This document shows positions 32,265 through 41,190 of a DNA stretch of 64,000 nucleotides, piece after piece. How positions within the stretch are numbered: position 1 is the first letter of the stretch; every line of letters begins with the position of its first letter. Both the position numbers and the translations under genes were made by a program. Origin of the DNA: Streptomyces sp. NBC_00523 (GTDB lineage: Bacteria; Actinomycetota; Actinomycetes; Streptomycetales; Streptomycetaceae); assembly GCF_036346615.1 (NCBI RefSeq), contig NZ_CP107836.1:5332001-5396000 (forward strand). The letters run 5' to 3'. The notes under the pieces were generated by a model. That model ran no database searches, was not told where the DNA came from, and saw only the letters and a program-made list of their open reading frames with translations.

Positions 32265-32948
32265 CTATCGGTCCCGCGCGAACGCCCCGGCGGCCCAGCG
32301 GCCCGCCGTGAACGGGCCGACGCCCAGTTCCAGCGCCACCCGCAGGTCCTCGCCGGTGTCCACGTCCCGGCGCACCGAATCGATCCCCGGCAGCGTGATT
32401 TCCACCGCGCCCGACGCCAGATGGCGCACCCGGGACGGGCCGCCGAATGCGGGCCTCAATTCCACCCCCGGCGCAGCCGACAGAAATGTGGTCCCGATTC
32501 CCGCCGCATCGGGAACAAATGCGCGGGGAAAAGCGGCAGAGAATTCGAGGACCCGGGACAATTCCGCCGGCCGCAGCGCGGGCAGATCCGCGTTGAGCGC
32601 GGCCACCGGCCGCCCCGGCCTGCCCGACCTGGCCGCCCGCTCACCGTGCGCGAGGGCCGCGTTGAGCCCGGCCCCCGGCGCATCGGGCACGACCAGGGCG
32701 CCGAGCGCGGCCAGCGCCGCCCCCGCCGCCGTGTCGTCCGTGACGACCACCACATCCGCCACATCCGGGCAGGACAGCGCGGCGGCCACCGTGTCCCGGG
32801 CGAAGGCGAGGGCCAGCCGGGGCCGCAACAGCGCGCCGGAGGCGGGCGCCAGCCTGCTCTTGGCCCGCGCCAGGGGCTTCAACGGGACGACCAGGGACCA
32901 GCGGCCGGCCGGGTCGGTGTTCGTGGCGGTCCCTCCCTCGATACGCAT
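32265..32948 (-). CDS. cofC: 2-phospho-L-lactate/phosphoenolpyruvate guanylyltransferase
   Basis: The 227-residue nucleotidyltransferase makes the GDP-activated three-carbon precursor of coenzyme F420 (CofC, FbiD in mycobacteria). It has the family start LVVPLKPLARAKSRLAP, VVVVTDD, ALNADLPALRPAEL (metal-binding Asp) and GIGTTFLSA. It is divergent from the acyltransferase gene at 33111, the same neighbourhood as fbiD near gpsA and ddlA in mycobacteria. Whether it prefers phosphoenolpyruvate, as in mycobacteria, cannot be read from sequence. Confidence 0.88.
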   Translation of the reverse strand: MRIEGGTATNTDPAGRWSLVVPLKPLARAKSRLAPASGALLRPRLALAFARDTVAAALSCPDVADVVVVTDDTAAGAALAALGALVVPDAPGAGLNAALAHGERAARSGRPGRPVAALNADLPALRPAELSRVLEFSAAFPRAFVPDAAGIGTTFLSAAPGVELRPAFGGPSRVRHLASGAVEITLPGIDSVRRDVDTGEDLRVALELGVGPFTAGRWAAGAFARDR

Positions 32949-33110
32949 CGCCGCCTATTCTCGCCTGCCGGTGCGCCAACCCGGAGGGTCGCTCCCCGGG
33001 GCGAGGCGTACGGTGTTCTCGACAGAGCAGGGGCCTGGGGCGAGACTTGACCCTCGGTAGTCAGACAGCAGACAGCTCCACGGTCTTGTTCACAGAGGAA
33101 AGGTGTCCGA

Positions 33111-33863
33111 GTGTCCCGCCGCAGAATCGGCTTCTGGTACCGCCTGGCGGCGGTCATCGCGAAACCGCCGCTGGTGGTTCTGTTCAAGCGCGACTGGCGG
33201 GGAACGGAACACATTCCGGCCGACGGCGGATTCATCACAGCGGTCAACCACAACTCGTACCTGGACCCGCTCTCGTACGGGCACTTCCAGTACAACACCG
33301 GCCGCGTGCCGCGCTTTCTGGCCAAGGCGGGGCTCTTCAAGGGTGCCTTCATCGGCACGATGCTGCGCGGCACCGGCCAGATCCCCGTCTACCGCGAGAC
33401 CACCAACGCGATGGACGCCTTCCGGGCCGCCGTCGGCGCCATCGAGCGCGGCGAGTGCGTCTGCTTCTACCCCGAGGGCACCCTCACCCGCGACCCCGAC
33501 ATGTGGCCGATGGCCGGCAAGACCGGCGCCGCCCGCGTCGCGTTGATGACCCGGGCCCCCGTCATCCCGGTCGCGCAGTGGGGCGCCAACGAGGCGATGC
33601 CGCCGTACGCCACCGAGAAGAAGATGCGCCTCCTGCCCCGCAAGACCCTCCGGGTCAAGGCCGGACCGCCCGTCGACCTCTCCCGGTTCTACGACCAGGA
33701 GCCGACGCCCGAGGTGCTGCGCGAGGCGACCGAGGTGATCATGCGCGCGGTCACCGCGCAGCTGGAGGAGATCCGGGGGCAGCAGGCACCCGCCGAGCCC
33801 TACGATCACCGCAAGGCCCGCGCCGAACAGCGGCGCAGGGCCCAAGGAGAGGGACGCACGTGA
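33111..33863 (+). CDS. plsC: 1-acyl-sn-glycerol-3-phosphate acyltransferase (PlsC family)
   Basis: The 250-residue membrane-associated acyltransferase starts at GTG 33111 with GAGGAAAGG upstream. The HX4D catalytic motif is NHNSYLD and the substrate motif is CFYPEGTLTRD. It adds the second acyl chain in phosphatidic acid synthesis. Its stop overlaps the gpsA start (GTGA), joining glycerol-3-phosphate supply and acylation in one operon. Several PlsC paralogues usually exist, so its exact acceptor is uncertain. Confidence 0.85.
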   Translation: MSRRRIGFWYRLAAVIAKPPLVVLFKRDWRGTEHIPADGGFITAVNHNSYLDPLSYGHFQYNTGRVPRFLAKAGLFKGAFIGTMLRGTGQIPVYRETTNAMDAFRAAVGAIERGECVCFYPEGTLTRDPDMWPMAGKTGAARVALMTRAPVIPVAQWGANEAMPPYATEKKMRLLPRKTLRVKAGPPVDLSRFYDQEPTPEVLREATEVIMRAVTAQLEEIRGQQAPAEPYDHRKARAEQRRRAQGEGRT

Positions 33864-34870
33864 CGCACCGCCCGAAGGCCGCCGTCTTCGGAACCGGCTC
33901 CTGGGGTACCGCCTTCGCCGTCGTCCTCGCGGACGCGGGCTGCGAAGTGACGCTCTGGGGCCGCCGGGCCGAGGTCGCGGAGGCCGTCAACACCACCCGT
34001 ACCAACCCCGAGTACCTGCCGGGCATCGAGCTGCCCGCCTCGGTCCGGGCCACCACGGACGCGGCCGAGGCGCTGCGCGGCGCCGACTACGCGGTGCTCG
34101 TCGTGCCCTCCCAGACGCTGCGCGCCAACCTCGCCGCCTGGGTCCCGCACCTGGAACCGCAGACGGTTCTCGTCTCCCTCATGAAGGGCGTCGAACTCGG
34201 CACCGCCAAGCGGATGAGCGAGGTCATCGAGGACGTCACCCAGGTGTCCCCGGACCGCATCGCCGTCATCACCGGGCCCAACCTCGCCAAGGAGATCGCC
34301 GAGCGCCGCCCCGCCGCGGCCGTCGTCGCCTGCCGGGACGAGACCGTCGCCCAGCGCCTCCAGGCCGCCTGCCACACCCCGTACTTCCGCCCGTACACCA
34401 GCACCGACGTGGTCGGCTGCGAACTCGGCGGCGCCGTCAAGAACGTCATCGGCCTCGCCGTCGGCATCGCGGACGGCATGGGGCTCGGCGACAACACCAA
34501 GGGCTCGCTCATCACCCGGGGCCTCGCCGAGACGATCCGGCTGGGCGCGGCCATGGGCGCCGACCCGCTGACCTTCTCCGGACTCGCCGGTCTCGGCGAC
34601 CTGGTGGCGACCTGCTCCTCGCCGCTCTCGCGCAACCACACCTTCGGCACCAACCTCGGCCGCGGCATGACGCTCCAGGAGACCATCGCCGCCACCAAGC
34701 AGACCGCCGAGGGCGTCAAGTCCTGCGAATCGGTGCTCGACCTGGCCCGCCGGCACGGCGTGGAGATGCCGCTGACCGAGACCATCGTGAGCATCGTGCA
34801 CGAGGGCAAGCCGCCGAAGGTCGCGGTCAAGGAGCTCATGTCGCGCAGCGCCAAGGCGGAACGGCACTGA
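33860..34870 (+). CDS. gpsA: NAD(P)-dependent glycerol-3-phosphate dehydrogenase
   Basis: The 336-residue enzyme reduces dihydroxyacetone phosphate to sn-glycerol-3-phosphate for phospholipid synthesis. The Rossmann signature is VFGTGSWGTAFAVVLA, followed by ITGPNLAKEIAE and the catalytic Lys in GGAVKNVIGLAVGI. The C-terminal helical domain has NHTFGTNLGRG. GTG 33860 overlaps the plsC stop and lies eleven bases after AAGGAGAGG. It is complete. Confidence 0.94.
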   Translation: MTHRPKAAVFGTGSWGTAFAVVLADAGCEVTLWGRRAEVAEAVNTTRTNPEYLPGIELPASVRATTDAAEALRGADYAVLVVPSQTLRANLAAWVPHLEPQTVLVSLMKGVELGTAKRMSEVIEDVTQVSPDRIAVITGPNLAKEIAERRPAAAVVACRDETVAQRLQAACHTPYFRPYTSTDVVGCELGGAVKNVIGLAVGIADGMGLGDNTKGSLITRGLAETIRLGAAMGADPLTFSGLAGLGDLVATCSSPLSRNHTFGTNLGRGMTLQETIAATKQTAEGVKSCESVLDLARRHGVEMPLTETIVSIVHEGKPPKVAVKELMSRSAKAERH

Positions 34871-34875
34871 CGCCA

Positions 34876-34897
34876 CCCGGGGCCCACGCGCCCCGGG
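34876..34897 (+). terminator. Hairpin after gpsA
   Basis: An 8 bp perfect stem CCCGGGGC/GCCCCGGG (34876-34883 with 34890-34897) lies 5 bases after the gpsA stop. Confidence 0.45.
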
Positions 34898-34949
34898 CGG
34901 CCCGTGCCGCGCTGACTCGGCCGGTACCAGCAGGTACGCTCATCGCGAT

Positions 34950-36107
34950 ATGAGCAGCGAGAACCTCCCCCAGAGCCCGGAGCAGCAGCTCCGCAAGCCG
35001 CGCGTGGCCGTCGTGTTCGGCGGCCGCAGCTCCGAACACGGCATTTCGGTGGTCACGGCCGGCGCCGTCCTGAACGCCATCGACCGGACCAAGTACGACG
35101 TCCTGCCGATCGGCATCACGACGGACGGCCGCTGGGCGCTCACCGCCGACGAACCCGAACGCATGGCCATCGCCAACCGGACCATGCCGGACGTGGCGCA
35201 GCTGGCCGAGTCCGAGGAGGGCGGGGTCGTGCTCTCCGTCGACCCCGGCAGCCGCGAAGTGGTCTACACCGAGCCCGGCGCGGTGCCCAAGGCGCTCGGC
35301 GAGGTCGACGTCGTCTTCCCCGTCCTGCACGGCCCGTACGGCGAGGACGGCACCCTCCAGGGGCTCCTGGAGCTGTCCGGTGTGCCGTACGTGGGCGCCG
35401 GGGTGCTCGCCTCGGCCGTCGGCCAGGACAAGGAGTACATGAAGCGGGTCTTCACGTCCTTCGGCCTCGCCGTCGGCCCGTACCTGGTGGTCCGCCCCCG
35501 CGAGTGGGACAACGACCCGACCGCCGTCCGCAAGCGCATCACCGGCTTCGCCGACGAGCACGGCTGGCCGCTCTTCATCAAGCCCGCCCGGGCCGGCTCG
35601 TCCATCGGTATCACCAAGGTCGAGGACGCCTCCGGTCTCGACGCGGCCATCGAGGAGGCCCGCCGCCACGACCCGAAGTTCCTGGTCGAGTCGCTGCTGA
35701 GGGGCCGCGAGATCGAGTGCGGCGTCCTGGAGTTCGAGGACGGGCCGCGCGCCAGCGTCCCGGCCGAGATCCCGCCGGTCACCGCGCACGACTTCTACGA
35801 CTTCGAGGCCAAGTACATCGACTCCGCCTCCGGGATCGTGCCGGCGCCGCTCACCGAGGAGCAGACCGCCGAGGTCCAGCAGCTCGCCGTCGAGGCCTTC
35901 GACGCCTGCTCCTGCGAGGGCCTGGTGCGCGCCGACTTCTTCCTCACCGAGGACGGCGGCTTCGTCATCAACGAGATCAACACCCTGCCGGGCTTCACCC
36001 CGATCTCCATGTACCCGCGCATGTGGCAGGAGAGCGGCGTCAGCTACCAGCAGCTGGTGGACCGGCTCATCCAGGCCGCGCTGAACCGGCCGACCGGCCT
36101 GCGCTGA
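34950..36107 (+). CDS. ddl: D-alanine--D-alanine ligase
   Basis: The 385-residue ATP-grasp ligase makes the D-Ala-D-Ala dipeptide of peptidoglycan. It has VVFGGRSSEHGISVVTAG, the HGPYGEDGTLQGLLE signature, LFIKPARAGSSIGITKV (ATP loop) and the C-terminal EINTLPGFTPISMYP metal-binding segment. The Ser-Met-Tyr end motif suggests a normal D-Ala ligase rather than a D-Ala-D-lactate ligase. It is complete and normal in length. Confidence 0.95.
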   Translation: MSSENLPQSPEQQLRKPRVAVVFGGRSSEHGISVVTAGAVLNAIDRTKYDVLPIGITTDGRWALTADEPERMAIANRTMPDVAQLAESEEGGVVLSVDPGSREVVYTEPGAVPKALGEVDVVFPVLHGPYGEDGTLQGLLELSGVPYVGAGVLASAVGQDKEYMKRVFTSFGLAVGPYLVVRPREWDNDPTAVRKRITGFADEHGWPLFIKPARAGSSIGITKVEDASGLDAAIEEARRHDPKFLVESLLRGREIECGVLEFEDGPRASVPAEIPPVTAHDFYDFEAKYIDSASGIVPAPLTEEQTAEVQQLAVEAFDACSCEGLVRADFFLTEDGGFVINEINTLPGFTPISMYPRMWQESGVSYQQLVDRLIQAALNRPTGLR

Positions 36108-36125
36108 CCCGGCGGAACACGGCGA

Positions 36126-36156
36126 AGGGTGTGCGCCCGCAAGGAGCGCACACCCT
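36126..36156. terminator. Bidirectional terminator between ddl and DUF3515 gene
   Basis: A perfect 11 bp stem AGGGTGTGCGC/GCGCACACCCT (36126-36136 with 36146-36156) has a 9-base loop. Its right arm touches the stop codon of the convergent gene. Confidence 0.75.
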
Positions 36157-36640
36157 AGAACCGGTTCGGGATCGTCTTCTTCACCGCCGGGGCGAACGCC
36201 GCGAGCGGCGTCGTGTCATGCGCGTACGCCTCCGAGAGCGACACCTCGACGTACGTCTTGCGCAGGGTCGTCGTCAGCCGGGGACCGTCGCCGTCCCGCT
36301 GCTCCAGCATCCAGTTGACCCCGCTCGCGGTGATGCCCTTCGACTGGTCGTCGTCCATCTTCGCGGGGCGCTCGACACCGCAGCGCAGTACGATCGCCCC
36401 GTCCCCCCACCCGGCGGTCAGCACCGAGGCGGGTTCGGGGTCGTTCCGCTCCAGACCGCCGACGGTGTCCGGCAGTTCCCCGTCCAGCGCGCGGCAGTAG
36501 GCTGCGGCTTCCGGGGACGGGGAGGGCACCGTGACCGACGCCGTCGCCTCGCCCCCGGAACAGCCCGCCACCAGCAGCATCAGGGCGGCGGACGGACCGA
36601 GGAACACGGGGCGGAGGAGCCGGCGGCTGGAGGACGTCAC
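36155..36640 (-). CDS. DUF3515 lipoprotein
   Basis: The 161-residue protein has an N-terminal signal with hydrophobic core and lipobox (LMLLVAGC, Cys27), then the DUF3515 domain with AAAYCRALDGELPDTV, WGDGAIVLRCG and a C-terminal two-strand segment. The two domain Cys residues may form a disulfide outside the membrane. The family sits beside ddl and thiL in many actinobacteria, including mycobacteria, but has no known function. Confidence 0.82.
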   Translation of the reverse strand: MTSSSRRLLRPVFLGPSAALMLLVAGCSGGEATASVTVPSPSPEAAAYCRALDGELPDTVGGLERNDPEPASVLTAGWGDGAIVLRCGVERPAKMDDDQSKGITASGVNWMLEQRDGDGPRLTTTLRKTYVEVSLSEAYAHDTTPLAAFAPAVKKTIPNRF

Positions 36641-36660
36641 CGGCCCAGCGTAGACGGGGG

Positions 36661-36894
36661 CTACAGGTGAACGACCGGGCAGGTAAGGGTTCGGGTGATG
36701 CCGTCCACTTGCTGGACCCGCGCCACCACCATGCGCCCGAGCTCGTCCACCGTGTCGGCCTGGGCACGCACGATCACGTCGTAGGGACCGGTGACGTCTT
36801 CTGCCTGGATGACTCCCGGGAGCTTGGAGATGGTCTCGGCGACGATCGACGCCTTGCCCACCTCGGTCTGAATGAGGATGTACGCCTGTACCAC
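36661..36894 (-). CDS. Stand-alone Lrp/AsnC ligand-binding (RAM) domain protein
   Basis: The 77-residue protein starts at GTG 36894 with GGAGG five bases upstream. It is only the beta-alpha-beta RAM effector-binding domain (VQAYILIQTEVGKA, ISKLPGVIQAEDVTGPYDVIV, MVVARVQQVDGITRTLTC). There is no helix-turn-helix; the very long upstream frame on this strand is a shadow of thiL and thiD. Such RAM-only proteins can sense amino acids or join Lrp hetero-oligomers. It is divergent from thiL. Confidence 0.85.
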   Translation of the reverse strand: MVQAYILIQTEVGKASIVAETISKLPGVIQAEDVTGPYDVIVRAQADTVDELGRMVVARVQQVDGITRTLTCPVVHL

Positions 36895-37134
36895 GGAACC
36901 TCCAGGGCGGCCACGAGGATCATGTGGGGGAAAGGGACGCCACGTTATCGCGTCGCCGCGCGGAGCGGGGAGACCCGCGGGCCGGATGACGTCCTCAGCG
37001 TGGCGTACAGAACGCGCAAGTTGACGTAACTCTTGACAGTACCGACAGCAGAGACGGCACGCGACCGCAAGTGGGGCGGCGCGCACGGGGGACAGGCCGG
37101 AGCGTCCGGCCCGACAGATGAGAGGTGACACTCG

Positions 37135-38106
37135 GTGAAGGCAACCGTGGGCGAGTTGGGGGAGTTCGGGCTCATCAAGGAGCTCACGTCCCGGCTCACC
37201 ACCACTCCGGCGGTCCGGCTCGGCCCGGGCGACGACGCCGCGGTCGTGACCGCCCCCGACCGCAGGGTCGTGGCCAGCACGGACATCCTGCTGGAGGGAC
37301 GGCACTTCCGGCGCGACTGGTCGACGGCGTACGACGTGGGCCGCAAGGCCGCCGCGCAGAACCTCGCCGACATCGCCGCCATGGGCGCCGTGCCCACCGC
37401 GCTCCTGCTCGGCCTCGTCGTCCCGGCCGAACTCCCGGTCACCTGGGCCGCCGAGCTGATGGACGGACTGCGCGACGAGTGCCAGGTCGCGGGGGCGGCC
37501 GTGGTCGGCGGGGACGTCGTGCGCGGCGACCTCATCACCGTCTCGATCACCGCGCTCGGCGACCTGCGCAACCACGAACCCGTCACCCGGGCCGGCGCCC
37601 AGCCCGGGGACGTCGTCGCCGTCACCGGCTGGCTCGGCTGGTCCGCCGCCGGATACGCCGTGCTCTCCCGGGGCTTCCGCTCGCCGCGCGCCTTCGTGGA
37701 GGCCCACCGCCGCCCCGAACCGCCGTACCACGCGGGCCCCGCCGCCGCCGGGCTCGGCGCCACCGCCATGACCGACGTCAGCGACGGGCTCGTCGCCGAC
37801 CTCGGGCACATCGCCGAGGCCAGCAAGGTCCGCATCGACCTGCGGTCCGGGCTCATCGACGTGCCGTCCCAGATGTCGGACATCGGCCAGGCCGTTGGCG
37901 TCGACCCCATGCAGTGGGTGCTGACCGGTGGCGAGGACCACGCCATCGTCGCGACCTTCCCGCCCGACGTGAAGCTCCCGGCCCGCTGGAAGGTGATCGG
38001 CGAGGTCCTCAACCCGTCGGCGCTGCCCCAGGTGACGGTCGACGGAGCGCCCTGGACCAGCAAGAACGGCTGGGACCACTTCGGCGACATCGAGGACTCC
38101 CAGTAG
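37135..38106 (+). CDS. thiL: Thiamine-monophosphate kinase
   Basis: The 323-residue PurM-like kinase phosphorylates thiamine monophosphate to the active pyrophosphate. It has GEFGLIKEL, LGPGDDAAVV (Mg/ATP site), STDILLEGRHF, NLADIAAMGA and the C-terminal MTDVSDGLVADLGHI and GGEDHAIVATF. Start GTG 37135 follows AGAGGTGA. thiD follows after 9 bases, so two thiamine pathway kinases are co-transcribed. Confidence 0.93.
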   Translation: MKATVGELGEFGLIKELTSRLTTTPAVRLGPGDDAAVVTAPDRRVVASTDILLEGRHFRRDWSTAYDVGRKAAAQNLADIAAMGAVPTALLLGLVVPAELPVTWAAELMDGLRDECQVAGAAVVGGDVVRGDLITVSITALGDLRNHEPVTRAGAQPGDVVAVTGWLGWSAAGYAVLSRGFRSPRAFVEAHRRPEPPYHAGPAAAGLGATAMTDVSDGLVADLGHIAEASKVRIDLRSGLIDVPSQMSDIGQAVGVDPMQWVLTGGEDHAIVATFPPDVKLPARWKVIGEVLNPSALPQVTVDGAPWTSKNGWDHFGDIEDSQ

Positions 38107-38115
38107 ATTGCGGCT

Positions 38116-38925
38116 ATGCCGACAACCACCTCCATACCGCCCCGCGTGCTCACCGTCGCCGGATCCGACTCCGGCGGCGGTGCGGGCATCCAGGCCGACC
38201 TCAAGACGATGCTCGCCCTGGGCACGCACGGGATGAGCGTGCTCACCGCCGTCACCGCGCAGAACTCCCTCGGCGTCCAGGGCGCCTGGGAGCTGCCCCC
38301 CGAGGCGGTCCGCGCCCAGTACCGCAGCGTCGTGGACGACATCGGCGTCGACGCCGTCAAGACCGGGATGCTGGCGTCCGCCCCGCTCGTGGAGACCGTC
38401 GCGGAACTCCTCGCCGACACCGCGGCGCCCGTCGTCGTGGACCCCGTCGGCGTCTCCAAGCACGGCGACCCGCTCCTCGCCGCCGACGCCCTGGAATCCG
38501 TCCGTACGAAGCTGCTCCCCGTCGCGACCGTGGCGACGCCCAACCTGGACGAGGTGGCGCAGCTCACGGGCATCGACGTCACCGACGAGGCCGGGATGCG
38601 CCGGGCCGCCGGCGCGCTGCTCGCCTTCGGGCCCCGCTGGGTCGTGATCAAGGGCGGGCATCTGCCCGGCGAGCCCGTCGACCTGCTCACCGACGGCAGC
38701 GAGGAGCACTGGCTGCGCGCCCCCCGCCACGACAACCGGCACACCCACGGCACCGGCTGCACCCTGGCATCGGCCATCGCGAGCCATCTGGCACGGGGCG
38801 CCGGGGTGCCGGAGGCGGTCCGGGCCGCGAAGGCCTATGTCACCGGGGCGATCGAGGCGGGCTTCCCACTGGGCGCGGGCATCGGCCCGGTCCGCCACGG
38901 CTGGCGGTTGCGCGACGCCGGCTGA
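38116..38925 (+). CDS. thiD: Hydroxymethylpyrimidine/phosphomethylpyrimidine kinase
   Basis: The 269-residue ribokinase-fold enzyme performs the two phosphorylations of HMP in thiamine synthesis. It has VAGSDSGGGAGIQADLK, TAVTAQNSLGV, VKTGMLAS, VVDPVGVSKHGDPLL, TPNLDEVAQLTG and the catalytic Asp-less anion hole region NRHTHGTGCTLASAIA. It is complete. A strong bidirectional terminator lies between it and the convergent rpmB. Confidence 0.93.
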   Translation: MPTTTSIPPRVLTVAGSDSGGGAGIQADLKTMLALGTHGMSVLTAVTAQNSLGVQGAWELPPEAVRAQYRSVVDDIGVDAVKTGMLASAPLVETVAELLADTAAPVVVDPVGVSKHGDPLLAADALESVRTKLLPVATVATPNLDEVAQLTGIDVTDEAGMRRAAGALLAFGPRWVVIKGGHLPGEPVDLLTDGSEEHWLRAPRHDNRHTHGTGCTLASAIASHLARGAGVPEAVRAAKAYVTGAIEAGFPLGAGIGPVRHGWRLRDAG

Positions 38926-38956
38926 CCGGAAGGCGCGGACCCGTACGGGCACAGCA

Positions 38957-38988
38957 AAAAGCCGGTCCACCGAGGTGGACCGGCTTTT
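38957..38988. terminator. Bidirectional rho-independent terminator between thiD and rpmB
   Basis: AAAAGCCGGTCCAC and its exact complement (38957-38988) form a stem of 14 bp around CGAG. The arms give a U-run on each strand, so this is a textbook intrinsic terminator in both directions. Confidence 0.92.
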
Positions 38989-39023
38989 CGGGCAACCGGT
39001 AGGGCTGCGCTACGACGGGAACG

Positions 39024-39209
39024 TCAGCGCGCGACCTTGCCGGCCTTGATGCACGAGGTGCAGACGTTGAGCCGCTTCGGCGTCCGACCGACCACGGCAC
39101 GCACGCGCTGGATGTTGGGGTTCCAGCGACGGGACGTACGGCGGTGCGAGTGCGAAATGTTGTTGCCGAAGCTCGGCCCCTTGCCGCAAACGTCGCAGTT
39201 GGCAGCCAC
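39024..39209 (-). CDS. rpmB: 50S ribosomal protein L28, zinc-binding form
   Basis: The 61-residue L28 begins at GTG with ANCDVCGKGPSFG and has SHSHRRTSRRWNPNIQ and VCTSCIKAGKV. Both CxxC pairs are present, so this is the zinc-containing (C+) paralogue. Streptomyces also carry zinc-free paralogues that are Zur-controlled; no Zur site is evident here. It is alone on the minus strand. Confidence 0.95.
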   Translation of the reverse strand: MAANCDVCGKGPSFGNNISHSHRRTSRRWNPNIQRVRAVVGRTPKRLNVCTSCIKAGKVAR

Positions 39210-39489
39210 GGGTCACTCCAAAGACTTCAGATGCACTTACAGTGAATTCCGGTACGCCGGATTCAAGGACTGAAGTGGCGGTACCGGGGGAATGTCCCGA
39301 CTTTCGTCGGGCAACCGAAGCAGCATACAACGCCTGCTCCGGAGATACGAAACTACCATGTCTTCCGCCCCCGCCCTCCCGGCCCCCGGACCGCCCGCAC
39401 CCTCCGACCGGGGCTAACCTGCGGTGCAGCCAGCCGCCCCGCCCCCGTCACGAGTCCCCGTTCCGAGTCCCGTCCGAGGAGGACCCGAG

Positions 39490-41127
39490 GTGCCGCAGAC
39501 CGCCGACGAACCGGATGCCGTCGCGGTACGGAGCTGGTGCTCCCTGGCCCTCGAAGCGCTCGGCCGGGAGCGGGAGGCGATCGACGCGATCAACGTCTAT
39601 CCCGTCGCCGACGGGGACACCGGTACCAACCTCTACCTGACCGTCGAATCCGCGGCCGCCGCCGTCGAAGCGGTCTTCGCCGCCCACGCGACCGGCACCT
39701 CGGTGCCCTCCGCCGCCGACGCGGTCCGGGCCATGGCCCACGGCGCCCTCATCGGAGCCCGCGGCAACTCCGGCACGATCCTCGCCCAGCTCCTGCGCGG
39801 CATGGCCGGCGTCCTCGCGGAGGGCACCGGCGGCGACCGGATGCGCCTCGCCCTCGCCCAGGCCGCCGCCTGGGCCCGCGAAGCCGTCGCCCACCCCGTC
39901 GAGGGCACCGTCCTCACCGTCGCGGACCGGGCCGCGGCCGCCGCGGCACAGGCCGCCCCCGGCGCGGACACGGCCGAGGTGGCCCGGGCCGCCTACGAGG
40001 GCGCCCGCGCCGCACTGGACGCGACGCCCGGACAGCTCCCCGCCCTCGCCAGGGCCGGGGTGGTCGACGCCGGGGGGCGCGGCCTGGTCACCCTGCTCGG
40101 CGCCCTGGTCGAAGCCGTCTCGGGACGGGGCCCGGAGCGGCCGTACGAGACCCCCGTCCCGTTCGTCCCGGTGGGCGGCGGCGACGCGGAGTGCCCGGCG
40201 GGCGACGACGGGGACGGGGGCGGCCCCGCCTTCGAGGTGATCTACCTGCTGGAAGCGGACGACGAGGCCGTCGAGCGGCTGCGCGCCCGGCTGGACGCCC
40301 TCGGCGACTCCCTGGTGGTGGTCGGCGGCGACGGGCTGTGGAACGTCCACGTCCATGTGGACGACGCCGGAGCCGCGGTCGAGGCGGGCGTCGAGGCCGG
40401 CCGCCCCTACCGCATCCGCATCACCCACTTCGCCGCCGACCGCGCCCACGCCCGCCCCGAGCCCGCCCGGCGCGCGGTCGTGGTGGTCGTCCCGGGCGAC
40501 GGCCTCGCCGCCCTCTGCCGGGAGGCCGGAGCGACGACCGTGCTCGCCCGGCCCGGCGAACCGCCCGCCAGCGGCGAACTGGCCGACGCCGTCCGCCGCG
40601 CCCACGCCCGCGAGGTGGTCCTCCTCCCGAACGACGCGGACCTGCGCCACACCGCGGCCGCCGCCGCCGAACAGGCCAGGGCCCAGGGCGTCCGGGTCGC
40701 CGTCATCCCGACCCGGGCCGCCGTCCAGGGCATCGCGGCCCTCGCCGTCCACGAGCCGGACCGCAGCTTCGACGAGGACGTGGTCGCGATGACCTCGGCC
40801 GCGGGCGCCACCCGCTACGCCGAACTCGCCGTCGCCGAACGGCAGTCCTGGACCACGGCGGGCATCTGCCAGGCCGGCGACATCCTCGGGCTCATCGACG
40901 GCGACGTGGCGGTCATCGGCCAGGACGTCCCCGGTACCGCCCGCAAGGTGCTGGACCGGATGCTCGCGGCCGGGGGCGAACTGGTCACCCTGGTCCTGGG
41001 CGAGAACACCCCGCCCACGCTGGCCGAAGCCCTGGAACAGCACGTCCGCGACGGGCACCTCGCGGTGGACACCACCACCTACCGGGGCGGCCACCAGGGC
41101 GCGCCGCTGCTGATCGGCGTCGAGTAG
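39490..41127 (+). CDS. DAK2/DegV-like (FakA-type) kinase domain protein
   Basis: The 545-residue protein starts at GTG 39490 seven bases after GAGGAGG. The N-terminal DhaL/DAK2 nucleotide-binding domain shows INVYPVADGDTGTNLYLT (Asp cluster for Mg-ATP) and GARGNSGTILAQLLRG. The middle and C-terminal regions resemble FakA, with VVGGDGLWNVHVHVDD, VLLPNDADL and a DUF1949-like end. FakA phosphorylates fatty acids bound by FakB carriers in Firmicutes; no FakB gene is adjacent. It precedes recG by 63 bases, as in most actinobacteria. Substrate uncertain. Confidence 0.85.
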   Translation: MPQTADEPDAVAVRSWCSLALEALGREREAIDAINVYPVADGDTGTNLYLTVESAAAAVEAVFAAHATGTSVPSAADAVRAMAHGALIGARGNSGTILAQLLRGMAGVLAEGTGGDRMRLALAQAAAWAREAVAHPVEGTVLTVADRAAAAAAQAAPGADTAEVARAAYEGARAALDATPGQLPALARAGVVDAGGRGLVTLLGALVEAVSGRGPERPYETPVPFVPVGGGDAECPAGDDGDGGGPAFEVIYLLEADDEAVERLRARLDALGDSLVVVGGDGLWNVHVHVDDAGAAVEAGVEAGRPYRIRITHFAADRAHARPEPARRAVVVVVPGDGLAALCREAGATTVLARPGEPPASGELADAVRRAHAREVVLLPNDADLRHTAAAAAEQARAQGVRVAVIPTRAAVQGIAALAVHEPDRSFDEDVVAMTSAAGATRYAELAVAERQSWTTAGICQAGDILGLIDGDVAVIGQDVPGTARKVLDRMLAAGGELVTLVLGENTPPTLAEALEQHVRDGHLAVDTTTYRGGHQGAPLLIGVE

Positions 41128-41190
41128 CACCCGGCGCGACGACGGGCCCGGGCGGCGCCCGACGGACAACTGTCACTGCCGTGGTGTGCA

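Noticed and set aside
36661..38970. Minus-strand 769-codon frame ending in a RAM domain
   Set aside because: Only the last 77 codons are real (start GTG 36894 with GGAGG). The rest is antisense to thiL and thiD.
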